This document shows positions 1 through 8,921 of a DNA stretch of 64,000 nt, in pieces. The notes below the pieces were generated by a model. It did not search any database. It had not been told where the DNA came from and saw only the letters and a program-made list of their open reading frames with translations. Each line of letters starts with the position of its first letter. The first letter of the stretch is position 1. This stretch comes from Shimia sp. SK013 (GTDB lineage: Bacteria; Pseudomonadota; Alphaproteobacteria; Rhodobacterales; Rhodobacteraceae), in NCBI RefSeq assembly GCF_001292625.1, contig NZ_LAJH01000021.1, positions 124,001-188,000 on the forward strand, given 5' to 3'. The position numbers and the translations under genes are program-made.

Positions 1-745
1 ACATGCCCTTCAGGTTTTTCATCGACACGGCGGCAAACCTGTCTGCGTCGTTTGGTTTGTCTTGCTCGGCCACCAAGATCGCATCAGGCGCCTCGGCGCG
101 GATCAGTTTGAGCAATCCACCCCAATTCACGACACCTTCACCGATGTCGGACCAGCCGTCTTCGTCCAAACCTTCGCCGTCTTTGGCGATGTCTTTGACG
201 TGCACCGCGACCAGTCGATCCGCCCATTTCTCGATGAACGGTGCCGGGTCCAGGCCTGCCCGCGCCACCCAGCCAAGATCCGCCTCCCAGCCAATCGAAG
301 GCGCCGCCTCAAGCATCACTTCCATTGGAAAGGCGCCATCCGGCAGCGCCTCAAATTCAAAGTCGTGGTTGTGCCAGCTGAATACCTTGCCCGCTGCTCT
401 GACCTTTTCGCCTACTGCCGCCAACTCATGTGCAAACGCCTGCCAGCCCGCCTTGTCTGTCGGGCGCACTTCGGCGGCCAGATAGGGCACAATTACATGG
501 GTGATCCCAAGCGTATCAGCCAACGCCATCATGCCATCAAAATTGTTGCGCAAATCGTCGATGCCGAAATGCCCACTCGGCATGGTCAAGCCATTGGCAC
601 GCATTGCCTCTGCAAAATTGTCGGCGTCACCATAAACACCGCCATACCCTTCGACGGACGTATACCCAAGCTCAGCCAGACGCGCCAAAAAGGCTTCCTG
701 GCTCGCCACGTCGCGCGAGCTATAAAGTTGAAAAGAAAAACCCAT
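1..745 (-). CDS. Sugar phosphate isomerase/epimerase-like protein (3' end beyond window)
   Basis: The reading frame opens at an ATG at 745 and stays open to base 1, so about 248 residues are visible and the C-terminus is missing. The start reads MGFSFQLYSSRDVASQEAF. Further in come GITHVIVPY, VFSWHNHDFEF, GWEADLGWV and LVAVHVKDIAK, which is the spacing of metal and substrate ligands (H/E/D/H) in the AP-endonuclease-2-type TIM-barrel family that includes IolE and other sugar isomerases. It lies 24 bp downstream of the sugar ABC ATPase on the same strand, so it probably acts on the imported sugar or a derivative of it in the cytoplasm. The exact substrate cannot be read from the sequence. Family call is firm, function is inferred. 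Confidence 0.85.
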   Translation of the reverse strand, partial: MGFSFQLYSSRDVASQEAFLARLAELGYTSVEGYGGVYGDADNFAEAMRANGLTMPSGHFGIDDLRNNFDGMMALADTLGITHVIVPYLAAEVRPTDKAGWQAFAHELAAVGEKVRAAGKVFSWHNHDFEFEALPDGAFPMEVMLEAAPSIGWEADLGWVARAGLDPAPFIEKWADRLVAVHVKDIAKDGEGLDEDGWSDIGEGVVNWGGLLKLIRAEAPDAILVAEQDKPNDADRFAAVSMKNLKGM

Positions 746-769
746 TTCAGTCTCCGAAAATTCAGGGCG

Positions 770-1855
770 TCACAGACGCTCCTCGGTTGATTTGTCAAAA
801 AGAGAGCCCTGCGCCGGGTCAAACCCGATGCGCAGCGTGTCACCGGCCGTCACACGCGCCTGTCCGCTCATGCGGAACCTAAACGGCGCGCCGGCCAAAG
901 TTGTGTAAACCAGCGTGTCCGCGCCCATGGCCTCAAACAGTTCCACGGTGATTTCTGCGGTGTACGGCTGTGCATCCACATCCGTGCCGGTGATCACCGA
1001 TTCCGGTCGAATGCCCAACCATGCCGGACGTGGCGACAACGCGCCTTGGGATGCTTCATAGCCAGAAAGCGCCATCTTGGTGTCTGCCGTCAGGAACTCA
1101 GGCGCCGTGCCATCCGTGATCGAGCCTTCGAAAAAGTTGATTGTCGGTGACCCGATGAAACCGGCCACATATTTGTTGGACGGTCGGTTATAGACCTCGG
1201 CGGGGCTGGCAATCTGTTGCACCAAACCTCCGCGCATGATCGCGATCCGGTCCGCCAGCGTCATCGCCTCGACCTGATCGTGGGTCACATAAATCATCGT
1301 GTTGTCAAGTTTCTGGTGCAGCAGCTTCAGCTCCACCCGCAGATCGGCCCGCAACTTGGCGTCGAGGTTGGACAGCGGTTCGTCAAACAGGAAAACATCA
1401 ACATCCCGCACCAACGCCCGGCCAATCGCCACCCGCTGGCGCTGACCACCGGACAAGGCCGCCGGTTTGCGCTTCAAAAGCGGCTCGATTTGCAGGATCT
1501 CTGCGGCGCGTGCCACACGTTCAGCGATCTCCGCCTTTGGCACTTTGGCGTTTTTCAGACCGAACGACAGGTTCCCCTCAACCGTCATCTGTGGATAAAG
1601 CGCGTAGGATTGGAACACCATGCCGATGCCGCGCTCGCTGGGCTCTTCCCAAGTCACATTGCGCCCGCCGATGTGGATTTCGCCGTCCGTGATATCGAGC
1701 AATCCTGCGATGCAGTTAAGCAGCGTGGACTTGCCACAGCCGGACGCCCCAAGAAGGACAAGAAACTCGCCCTCCTCGATTTGAAGGTTCAGCTTGTCCA
1801 GAACGCGGATTGCGCCAAATTCAAGCGTAAGGTCTTTGACAGTTACATTGGTCAT
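770..1855 (-). CDS. Sugar ABC transporter ATP-binding protein (MalK/UgpC type)
   Basis: This 361-residue protein carries a complete ABC ATPase: Walker A GASGCGKST near residue 36, Q-loop, signature LSGGQRQR, Walker B VFLFDEPLSNLD and the switch histidine in YVTHDQVEA. About 120 further residues form a C-terminal TOBE/OB region, as in MalK, UgpC and MsmK of the CUT1 family. It would power import through the two permeases encoded just upstream (gap of 3 bp). The MalK-like tail may take regulatory input, but no specific partner can be seen. It forms one leftward operon with the permeases, binding protein and isomerase-like gene. Confidence 0.95.
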   Translation of the reverse strand: MTNVTVKDLTLEFGAIRVLDKLNLQIEEGEFLVLLGASGCGKSTLLNCIAGLLDITDGEIHIGGRNVTWEEPSERGIGMVFQSYALYPQMTVEGNLSFGLKNAKVPKAEIAERVARAAEILQIEPLLKRKPAALSGGQRQRVAIGRALVRDVDVFLFDEPLSNLDAKLRADLRVELKLLHQKLDNTMIYVTHDQVEAMTLADRIAIMRGGLVQQIASPAEVYNRPSNKYVAGFIGSPTINFFEGSITDGTAPEFLTADTKMALSGYEASQGALSPRPAWLGIRPESVITGTDVDAQPYTAEITVELFEAMGADTLVYTTLAGAPFRFRMSGQARVTAGDTLRIGFDPAQGSLFDKSTEERL

Positions 1856-1858
1856 AGT

Positions 1859-2821
1859 TCAGCCCTTTACCGCGCCGGCGGCGATGCCGCGCACGAAGAG
1901 TTTGCCAGAGGCAAAGTAGATGATGAGTGGAACAAGGCCGGTCAGCAAAGTGGCCGCCATGTTGACGTTATATTCCTTCACGCCCTGCACCGAATTGACG
2001 ATGTTGTTCAGCTGCACGGTCATCGGATAGGTGTCCGGTTTGGTGAAGATCACGCCAAACAAAAAGTCGTTCCAGATACCTGTTACCTGCAGGATCATCG
2101 CCACCACAAAAATTGGCAAAGCCATCGGCAGCATGATCCGGAAGTAGATGCCCCAGAACCCTGCGCCATCGACGCGGGCGGCCTTGAAAAGCTCCTCCGG
2201 TACGGACGCAAAGTAGTTGCGGAACAACAGCGTCAGAATGGGCATCCCAAAGATCGTATGCACAATCACAAGGCCCCAAACGCTGCCCATCAACCGGATG
2301 CGCGTGCCTGTGATGAACGACAGACCCTCTCCGGCTTCGCGCAGCAAGATCACCATGGGATAGATCATCACCTGATAAGGAATGAACGCGCCAAAGATCA
2401 GGATGGTAAAGAACACCTCCGAGCCTTTGAATTTCCAAAGCGACAGCGCGTAACCGTTCACCGAGGCAATCGCGATCGACAAGGCGACCGATGGCACGAG
2501 AATCTGCACAGAGTTCCAAAAGCCACGACTGAGGCCGTCACAGTTGATGCCGGTACAGGCTTCGGCCCAGGCTTTCACCCAAGGCTCAAAGGTCACCTCG
2601 ACCGGAGGTGAAAACACGTTGCCAAGGCGGATTTCCGGCATGCCTTTAAGGGACGTTACGATCATCACATAGAGCGGCAGCAAGTAGTAAACCGAGGCCA
2701 CAAACAATGTTCCGTACAGCATGATGTTGCTGGGTGACATCCGACGGCGGGGTTTCGTGCCGCGCGGCGTGGTGCGGGTATTTGTGGTTACATCAGTCAC
2801 GGCGCTTGCCTCCGAATTCAA
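1859..2821 (-). CDS. Sugar ABC transporter permease (MalG-like)
   Basis: The 320-residue integral membrane protein has a basic N-terminus (TTPRGTKPRRRMSPSN), about six hydrophobic segments and the cytoplasmic EAA loop EELFKAARVDGAGFWGIYF near residue 215, which docks on the ABC ATPase. Length and motif fit the MalG half of a CUT1 carbohydrate importer. Its start overlaps the end of the other permease gene by 29 bp, which suggests translational coupling and a 1:1 heterodimer. The sequence does not identify the transported sugar. Confidence 0.93.
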   Translation of the reverse strand: MNSEASAVTDVTTNTRTTPRGTKPRRRMSPSNIMLYGTLFVASVYYLLPLYVMIVTSLKGMPEIRLGNVFSPPVEVTFEPWVKAWAEACTGINCDGLSRGFWNSVQILVPSVALSIAIASVNGYALSLWKFKGSEVFFTILIFGAFIPYQVMIYPMVILLREAGEGLSFITGTRIRLMGSVWGLVIVHTIFGMPILTLLFRNYFASVPEELFKAARVDGAGFWGIYFRIMLPMALPIFVVAMILQVTGIWNDFLFGVIFTKPDTYPMTVQLNNIVNSVQGVKEYNVNMAATLLTGLVPLIIYFASGKLFVRGIAAGAVKG

Positions 2822-3725
2822 GATAAGCCCATGGGATCAGCACCACGAGTACACTCACCAGCATCATGGTTGAGGCCGCAAAGCCCTGACCAAGGTTCTG
2901 GGATTGGAACATCTTTTCGATCACGTATTTGGCGGGCACTTCAGACGCGATGCCCGGCCCCCCCGAGGTTTGCGCCACCACAAGATCGTAGACCTTGATG
3001 ATCCCCGCTGCGATCAATACGAGCGCCGTGACAAACACGGGCCGCATCATGGGGATGATGACAACGATATAGGTTTTCCATGTAGGGATGCCTTCGACGC
3101 GCGTGGCCTTCCAGATGTCCTCGTCGATGCCGCGCAGACCGGCGAGCATGATCACCATGATGAACCCAGACCCCTGCCAGATACCGGCGATCAGAATGCC
3201 GTAAATCACGATGTCCGCATTGTTGAGCGGGTCAAACGTAAAGCTCTCCCAACCCCAACGTTGGACAACACTTTGGATACCGAATTGCGGGTTTAGGACC
3301 CACTGCCAAACAAGCCCGGTCACGATGAACGACAACGCAAACGGATATAGAAAAATTGTGCGAAAGATGCCTTCGCCGCGGATCTTGCGATCAAGCAATG
3401 CGGCCAAAGTGAAGCCGATAACAAGGCTCAGGATCAGAGAGCAAATGCCATAGATGGCAAGGTTCTCGATGCTCACAAGCCAACGTCTTGTGCTCCACAG
3501 GCGCTCGTATTGATCCAGCCCGACCCACTTGTCCGGCGCCGGAAGCAGCCGCGACTTGGTGAACGAGTGATAGATGGTCCAACCCGTGCAGCCGATAAAG
3601 ACCACCAACGCGGTGAAAATCATCGGAATAGAGGCGGTTTTCGCCGTCAAGTTCTTAAATAGGCGGTTGGGTCTTCTGGCGGACGTCTTTGCAGACTCCG
3701 TCCCCGTGCCGTCGGTCACAGCCAT
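2793..3725 (-). CDS. Sugar ABC transporter permease (MalF-like)
   Basis: A 310-residue inner membrane protein with about six transmembrane segments and an EAA loop (EDIWKATRVEGIPTWKTY) near residue 205, as in MalF-type CUT1 permeases. A polar N-terminal tail of about 30 residues precedes the first hydrophobic segment. It follows the binding-protein gene after a 111-bp gap that contains a strong hairpin, and overlaps the next permease gene. With that protein and the ATPase it forms the translocation unit. Confidence 0.93.
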   Translation of the reverse strand: MAVTDGTGTESAKTSARRPNRLFKNLTAKTASIPMIFTALVVFIGCTGWTIYHSFTKSRLLPAPDKWVGLDQYERLWSTRRWLVSIENLAIYGICSLILSLVIGFTLAALLDRKIRGEGIFRTIFLYPFALSFIVTGLVWQWVLNPQFGIQSVVQRWGWESFTFDPLNNADIVIYGILIAGIWQGSGFIMVIMLAGLRGIDEDIWKATRVEGIPTWKTYIVVIIPMMRPVFVTALVLIAAGIIKVYDLVVAQTSGGPGIASEVPAKYVIEKMFQSQNLGQGFAASTMMLVSVLVVLIPWAYLEFGGKRRD

Positions 3726-3798
3726 CGTCAGGGTCCCCCACTTGATCCCGTAGTCTGACGGGCCAAGTTCAAATCTGTGTAAGGTGTAGAACGAAGTG

Positions 3799-3827
3799 CG
3801 CAGAGCCCGGACAGGCCGGGCTCTGCG
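3799..3827 (-). terminator. Intergenic hairpin between binding-protein and permease genes
   Basis: A perfect 12-bp stem (arms 3799-3810 and 3816-3827, core CAGAGCCCGG / CCGGGCTCTG) with a 5-base loop. No T-run follows on the minus strand. Hairpins in this place, after the binding-protein gene of an ABC operon, often stabilise the upstream mRNA or lower expression of the permease genes so that binding protein is in excess. That role is inferred here. Confidence 0.6.
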
Positions 3828-3836
3828 ACTTGGCTA

Positions 3837-5066
3837 TCAGTCAGCGTCGCCGATGATTTCGGCGTACTTAGCTTGCGCATCCGCAGCCGAGTAAGACGCA
3901 TCGTTCCAGAACTCGACCATCAGGTCTTCGATCTGACCGGATGTGTCTGCAGACAGAACCTGATCGCCCGACAACAGGATGTTACCCGCTGCAAGGATTT
4001 CCAGACCCTTCTTCATACAATCGTTGGCAGACGACAGATCGATATCGCCGCGCACCGGAAGAGAGCCTTTTTTCAGGTTAAAGCTGACCTGAACTTCAGG
4101 GCTCACCAGCAGCGCTGCCAGCTCTTTCTGGGCCGCTTCGATGTCTGCATCATCTTGCTTGGGGAAATAGAACGCGTCGCCACCAGTCGAAATGACTTCG
4201 TTTACGCCCAGACCCGGCAGACAGGTGTAATCTTCGCCCGCAACCTGTTCGGCCACCTGGAATTCACCCTGTGCCCAGTCGCCCATGATCTGACCGCCGG
4301 CCTGACCGGTGATCACAAGGTTGGTCGCCTGGTTCCAATCCTGAACGTTGCTGTTTGCTGCCATGGCACGCGCTGCGGCTGCGGCTTCAAACACTTTTGC
4401 CATCTCGGGGCCACCGGCCGCTTCGGCATCTTTCTGAACGTTGATCTTGTTCCAAAGCTCAACACCACCCACGGCAACGTTGATTACACCAAACGCGCCG
4501 GACGACTGCCAAGCTTGCTGGCCCATGGCCAACGGAATTTTGCCAGCCGCTTCGAGAGCACCGGCAGAAGCCACATATTCATCCCAGTTGGATGGGACTG
4601 GCACACCGGCATCTTCATAGGCTTTGTGGCTCAGCCAGATCCACTGCCAGCTGTGAATGTTCACAGGTGCGCAATAAATCTTGCCGTCAACCGTGCAGCT
4701 ATCAAGCAGCGACGAAGGGTTGATAATGTCCTTCCAGCCACCGGCTTCAGCAACGGCGGTAATGTCCAAAAGCAGACCCGCCTCGATCAGCTCTTCTGCC
4801 TGACGGCCGTGGTTCAGCTGCGTGGCGTGCATCGGATCACCACCGATGATACGGCTGATGATGATCGGGCGCGCTGTGCCGCCGGATCCGGCGATCGCGC
4901 CGTCGACCCACGTGTGGCCAGTGGCGTCAAGCGCCTTGGCAAATTCTGCAACCGCTGCAGCTTCGCCGCCGGATGTCCACCAGTGTGTGACTTCCAACTC
5001 AGCCGCTGATACGGCACCAGCTGCGCAAAACGCGATGCCAGCGGTGGTGGCTTTCATAAGATTCAT
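3837..5066 (-). CDS. Periplasmic sugar-binding protein of CUT1 ABC transporter
   Basis: The 409-residue protein starts with a cleavable signal peptide (MNLMKATTAGIAFCAAGAVSA, cut likely after AVSA) and continues with LEVTHWWTSGGEAAAV, the opening seen in the glucose/mannose-binding proteins related to Pseudomonas GtsA and Thermus glucose-binding protein. A strong ribosome site (GGGAGGAAG) lies just before the ATG at 5066. Trp-rich stretches such as HSWQWIWLSH fit sugar stacking in the cleft. It is the first gene of the leftward operon, behind two LacI-type operators. Glucose, mannose or a glucoside is the most likely ligand, but this is inference. Confidence 0.92.
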   Translation of the reverse strand: MNLMKATTAGIAFCAAGAVSAAELEVTHWWTSGGEAAAVAEFAKALDATGHTWVDGAIAGSGGTARPIIISRIIGGDPMHATQLNHGRQAEELIEAGLLLDITAVAEAGGWKDIINPSSLLDSCTVDGKIYCAPVNIHSWQWIWLSHKAYEDAGVPVPSNWDEYVASAGALEAAGKIPLAMGQQAWQSSGAFGVINVAVGGVELWNKINVQKDAEAAGGPEMAKVFEAAAAARAMAANSNVQDWNQATNLVITGQAGGQIMGDWAQGEFQVAEQVAGEDYTCLPGLGVNEVISTGGDAFYFPKQDDADIEAAQKELAALLVSPEVQVSFNLKKGSLPVRGDIDLSSANDCMKKGLEILAAGNILLSGDQVLSADTSGQIEDLMVEFWNDASYSAADAQAKYAEIIGDAD

Positions 5067-5099
5067 ATCTTCCTCCCAAAATGGGGCCCAATCGCCCCT

Positions 5100-5113
5100 T
5101 GTAATCGATTACA
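5100..5113. promoter_or_regulatory. Operator 1, LacI family
   Basis: Perfect 14-bp palindrome TGTAATCGATTACA with the central CG typical of LacI-family sites. It lies 34 bp before the binding-protein start codon, where bound repressor would block the operon. Confidence 0.8.
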
Positions 5114-5184
5114 TGTTCTCCCAAACTACTGTTTCACTCCAACGCCCCCGCTCCTCCGAGCACATGGAGTTAGATCAAACAATG

Positions 5185-5198
5185 TGTAATCGATTACA
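5185..5198. promoter_or_regulatory. Operator 2, LacI family
   Basis: A second exact copy of TGTAATCGATTACA, centred 85 bp from the first and 38 bp before the LacI gene start. The pair suggests coordinated repression of the divergent genes and autoregulation, possibly with looping (about eight helical turns). Confidence 0.8.
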
Positions 5199-5235
5199 AA
5201 ATGGTACATCTCTCTTAATTTGAGTCAAGAATTAA

Positions 5236-6276
5236 ATGGCAGAAAAACAGAAATCACCGCGCACCACACCGAAAGTCGTCGATGTCGCCCGAATTGCAGG
5301 GGTGTCCACGGCCACGGTCAGCCGCGTTCTGAATGATCCGGAAAAAGTGTCTCAAACAACAAGAGACGCAGTTCTCGCGGCGGTCAAGGAAACGGGGTAT
5401 CGCGTCAATCGCGCCGCCCGCAACCTGCGCACGAACAGTTCCCGTTCAATTCTTGCGTTGGTTCCCAACCTGTCTAACCCGTTCTTTTCCAACATCTTGT
5501 CCGGCCTTGAGCGCGAATTGAATGCCGAGGACTACAGCTTGCTTGTCACCGACAGTGGCGACGCGCTGCTTACATCAGACCAGATGGATCGCTTGATTTC
5601 GGCGGGTCAGGCTGACGGTTTGATTGTGCTGGATGGCAGCATCTCGCGATCCGATTTTGCCACCGTACAGGCCGACAATCCGTCCTGCCCTGTTGTCTTC
5701 GCGTGTGAATGGGTCGAGGACGTAAAATGCCCGTCAGTTCGGGCCGACAACGTCGGCGGCGTGCAAAAACTGGTCGATCATCTCTGGGAAAACGGCCATA
5801 GGCGATTCGGTCACGTGATGGGTCCTGCGTCCAATGTGTTGGCCCAAGTGCGCCGGGACGCCTTTATGTCCCGCGTGCAGGAGCTCGGCGGAGAAACCCG
5901 CCAGAACTGGATCCTTGCGGGCGATTTCTCCATTGCCGCGGGGCGCGCTGCTGCTGATCAAATCGGCGTCATGCGCGACACGCCCACGGCGTGGATTTGT
6001 GCCTCTGACCAGATTGCCTTTGGCCTGATCTCCGGTTTGACACGCGCTGGTTTCAATGTGCCCACGGACATGTCCGTCACCGGTTTTGACAACATCGAAA
6101 TGGCCGAAGTCTTCAATCCGCCACTGACCACCATCCACCAATCGCGCAACCAGATGGGCCACAGCGCCGCCCGCACGATGCTTGAACTGATCCGCGGGCA
6201 GAAAAGCGATGCGCGGGTCCACATCCTTCCGGTCCATCTGGTGGATCGCGACAGCACGGGCCCCGTGCCGTGCTGA
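5236..6276 (+). CDS. LacI-family transcriptional repressor of sugar uptake operon
   Basis: A 346-residue regulator with an N-terminal helix-turn-helix (VDVARIAGVSTATVSRVLN, about residues 15-33), the hinge helix region RAARNLRTNSSRS, and a periplasmic-binding-protein-like sugar sensor with PNLSNPFFSNIL and the late motif PLTTIHQSRNQMG. It is transcribed away from the sugar ABC operon, with two identical palindromes in the 169-bp gap. It most probably represses that operon and itself until the sugar or a phosphorylated derivative binds. No strong Shine-Dalgarno is seen before its ATG, consistent with low expression of a repressor. Confidence 0.93.
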   Translation: MAEKQKSPRTTPKVVDVARIAGVSTATVSRVLNDPEKVSQTTRDAVLAAVKETGYRVNRAARNLRTNSSRSILALVPNLSNPFFSNILSGLERELNAEDYSLLVTDSGDALLTSDQMDRLISAGQADGLIVLDGSISRSDFATVQADNPSCPVVFACEWVEDVKCPSVRADNVGGVQKLVDHLWENGHRRFGHVMGPASNVLAQVRRDAFMSRVQELGGETRQNWILAGDFSIAAGRAAADQIGVMRDTPTAWICASDQIAFGLISGLTRAGFNVPTDMSVTGFDNIEMAEVFNPPLTTIHQSRNQMGHSAARTMLELIRGQKSDARVHILPVHLVDRDSTGPVPC

Positions 6277-6394
6277 CTAACGTCGCATCCGCACGAAATC
6301 CTGACCAAAACGTCAGGAAATCGCGCCCAAAGCTGGACAAGCCGCGCTTTGCCTCCCTAGGGTTGCGCATGCCACTGTGACTGAGGGGACTTCC

Positions 6395-7210
6395 ATGACC
6401 AAAACACTGACACTGACCGCCGCCGCGCTTGCGCTCACCGCCACCACGGCTTTCGCCAGTGGCCATTGTGCCGATGGCAAAACCATGACCGAGGGCACGT
6501 TAACCGTCGCCACCGGCAACCCGGCTTATTATCCCTGGGTCATGGATGACGCGCCCGAAAGCGGTAAGGGCTTTGAGGCCGCTGTTGCTTTTGCCGTTGC
6601 CGAAGAAATGGGTTTTGGCGCCGATGCCGTCACATGGGTGCGGTCATCCTTTGATCAGGCAATCCAGCCGGGGCCGAAAAACTTCGACGTCAATCTTCAG
6701 CAATTCTCCATCACTGAAGAACGCGAGAAAGTTGTCGATTTTTCCATGCCGTATTACGCCGCACCAATGGCCGTGCTGGTCTCCGGCAACGTGGCCGACA
6801 CACCAGCCGAGGTTGGGTCTCTTAAGGGGCTGCTTTGGGGCGCAATGGGCGGCACCACCGCGGTACCGATGTTGATGGACGCAATCGGCCCTAACAAAGA
6901 TCCGCTGCTTTACGGAGACAACGCCGACGTCACGGCCGCGATGGTCGCCAATCAAATTGACGCCGCTCTGTTTGATTTGCCAACCGCGCTTTATCTCTCC
7001 GCAGTTGTGGTCGAAGGCTCGTCCGTGATTGGCCAATTCGCCGCCGACCGCAGCGAAAACCCCGATCAATTCGGCATGCTGATGGAAGAGGGAAGCCCGC
7101 TCAAGGCTTGTGTGGACCTTGCTCTGACAGCGCTCAAAGCCAGCGGCAAACTCTCCGCGATCGAGGCAGAATGGCTGCAACAGACCACAGGCGTTCCACT
7201 GATAAAATAA
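6395..7210 (+). CDS. Polar amino-acid-type ABC transporter substrate-binding protein
   Basis: A 271-residue periplasmic protein. I chose the ATG at 6395 because GAGGGG sits 6 bases upstream and the signal peptide MTKTLTLTAAALALTATTAFA then starts properly; an in-frame GTG at 6377 is less likely. The mature part shows family-3 binding-protein features: GTLTVATGNPAYYPWV, GKGFEAAVAFAVAEEMGF, FDVNLQQFSITEEREKVVDFSMPYY. Usually such proteins bind amino acids or related small polar compounds. The ligand is not determined by the sequence. It heads a three-gene operon with permease and ATPase. Confidence 0.9.
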   Translation: MTKTLTLTAAALALTATTAFASGHCADGKTMTEGTLTVATGNPAYYPWVMDDAPESGKGFEAAVAFAVAEEMGFGADAVTWVRSSFDQAIQPGPKNFDVNLQQFSITEEREKVVDFSMPYYAAPMAVLVSGNVADTPAEVGSLKGLLWGAMGGTTAVPMLMDAIGPNKDPLLYGDNADVTAAMVANQIDAALFDLPTALYLSAVVVEGSSVIGQFAADRSENPDQFGMLMEEGSPLKACVDLALTALKASGKLSAIEAEWLQQTTGVPLIK

Positions 7211-7211
7211 C

Positions 7212-8048
7212 ATGACTGACAAACCCTCGGCGGCGGGCAAGACCCGTCGCCAGCTTTACGAAGACCGTCTCCGCCGCCGTTCCATGCTCATCGCCGCAAG
7301 CTCAACGCTCGCGGTGTTTTTGGCGGTGATCATCCTTGTGCCGATGTCGCCCGGTTGGGACAGGGTCAAAGCCAGCTTTTTCAATTGGGACGTTTTCGTC
7401 AAAACCTTCCCCAAGTTGCTCGAGGCTTTCAAACTCGACGTGATGATCTTTCTTTGGTCCGCGCCCGCAATCGTAATCCTCGGCCTTCTGGTCGCACTCG
7501 CCCGCGATGTGCGCAGCCCCGCGCTCTTTCCTCTACGCATTCTCGGCGCCGCCTACACGGACATCTTCCGTGGTGTGCCTGTGGTGCTAACCGTCTATCT
7601 GATCGGTTTCGGCATCCCAGGTCTAGGCCTGCCACGGCCGTTGAATTCCCCCTACATCTGGGGCTCACTCGCGCTGATCCTGACCTATGCGGCCTATGTC
7701 GCGGAAATCTTTCGCTCTGGCATCGAAAGTGTGCACGCCAGCCAACGCTCCGCCGCGCAATCGCTCGGGCTTTCTGACGCTGACTCGATGCGCTTTGTGA
7801 TCCTGCCACAAGCTATCCGGCGCGTGATCCCCTCGCAGATGAACATGTTCATTGCCCTGCAAAAAGACGTGGCTTTGCTCAGCTTCATTGGCCCCGTCGA
7901 AATCTTCCGCCAAGCGGGCGTCTTCAAATCGCTGCTGGCAAATTTCACGCCCTACGTCGGTGCCGCGCTGATCTTCCTTGCTGTGACCATCCCCGCCACG
8001 CGCTATGCCGACTACCTCTTGGCCAAACAAAACCGCGAGCGCAGCTGA
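7212..8048 (+). CDS. Amino-acid-type ABC transporter permease (HisM/GlnP family)
   Basis: The 278-residue membrane protein has a basic N-terminus, a first hydrophobic segment at about residues 25-45 and a typical HisM/GlnP core: YTDIFRGVPVVLTVYLIGFG, YAAYVAEIFRSGIESV, then the EAA loop SQRSAAQSLGLSDADSMRFV and LPQAIRRVIP. It starts one base after the binding-protein stop and its stop overlaps the ATPase start. Only one permease gene is present, so a homodimer is likely. N-terminal polar extension is a little longer than in GlnP. Confidence 0.93.
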   Translation: MTDKPSAAGKTRRQLYEDRLRRRSMLIAASSTLAVFLAVIILVPMSPGWDRVKASFFNWDVFVKTFPKLLEAFKLDVMIFLWSAPAIVILGLLVALARDVRSPALFPLRILGAAYTDIFRGVPVVLTVYLIGFGIPGLGLPRPLNSPYIWGSLALILTYAAYVAEIFRSGIESVHASQRSAAQSLGLSDADSMRFVILPQAIRRVIPSQMNMFIALQKDVALLSFIGPVEIFRQAGVFKSLLANFTPYVGAALIFLAVTIPATRYADYLLAKQNRERS

Positions 8049-8779
8049 TGCCAAAACTATCCCTGAAAAACGTGGTCAAACGTTTTGGCGAAAAAACCGT
8101 CTGCAACGGCATCTCGCTGGACGTTGAAGAGGGCCAGATGGTCTGCCTGATCGGCGCTTCGGGCGGTGGCAAATCCACGCTTCTGCGCTGCATCAACCTT
8201 TTGGAAAACATCGAGGACGGTGAAATCTTTCTGGACGACACCGACATCTCCATCCCCGGACTTGACCCGCAACCCGTGCGCCGCCGCATCGGTATGGTGT
8301 TCCAAAGTTTCAACCTGTTCCCTCATATGACCGCCGCCGAAAATGTCATGCTTGCCCCCCGTCGCGTCTATAAACGCAGTCGCAATGACCTGCGAGCGGA
8401 GATCACCGATCTGTTCATACGCTTCGGTCTTGCCGATCACATGAACCATTACCCTGACCAGCTGTCCGGCGGGCAACAACAACGCGTCGCCATCGTCCGC
8501 GCGCTGGCGATGAAGCCCGAGGTTATGCTCTTTGACGAGATCACGTCGGCGCTCGATCCACAGCTTGTCGGGGAAGTGCTGGATGTGTTGCGCCTGCTCA
8601 AGGACAGCGGCATGACCATGGTTCTGGCCACCCACGAAATGGGGTTTGCCCGCGAAGCTGCCGATAAGGTCTGCTTTCTCAGCAACGGCGAAATCATCGA
8701 AGAGGGTCCGGCAAAGGCACTGTTTGAAACCCCGCAACAGCCTGAAACGCAAGCCTTTCTGGCCCGCGCGATCAAGTAG
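8048..8779 (+). CDS. Amino-acid-type ABC transporter ATP-binding protein (GlnQ/HisP family)
   Basis: A 243-residue ABC ATPase with Walker A GASGGGKST, Q-loop VFQSFNLFPHMT, signature LSGGQQQR, Walker B VMLFDEITSALDP and switch ATHEMGF. These are the usual GlnQ/HisP variants, although Asp-Glu is followed by ITSALD rather than PTSALD. The gene overlaps the permease stop (ATGA), so the two are translationally coupled. It energises uptake of the ligand of the preceding binding protein. Confidence 0.95.
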   Translation: MPKLSLKNVVKRFGEKTVCNGISLDVEEGQMVCLIGASGGGKSTLLRCINLLENIEDGEIFLDDTDISIPGLDPQPVRRRIGMVFQSFNLFPHMTAAENVMLAPRRVYKRSRNDLRAEITDLFIRFGLADHMNHYPDQLSGGQQQRVAIVRALAMKPEVMLFDEITSALDPQLVGEVLDVLRLLKDSGMTMVLATHEMGFAREAADKVCFLSNGEIIEEGPAKALFETPQQPETQAFLARAIK

Positions 8780-8921
8780 CCTAACCAAAGTGACGCAGTG
8801 TCGCCAAATCGGCGCCCGCGCATTTTTCCTGCGAAATATGCATCACCTCGCCTAAGCTCGCGCAAAATCTAGCCAGCGGCCCGCCTCAAAAATTGGCGGC
8901 GCCCGCCAGAGGAGGCCGCCC

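Noticed and set aside
1217..2611. 464-codon plus-strand frame
   Set aside because: Antisense to the ABC ATPase and permease genes, no motif.
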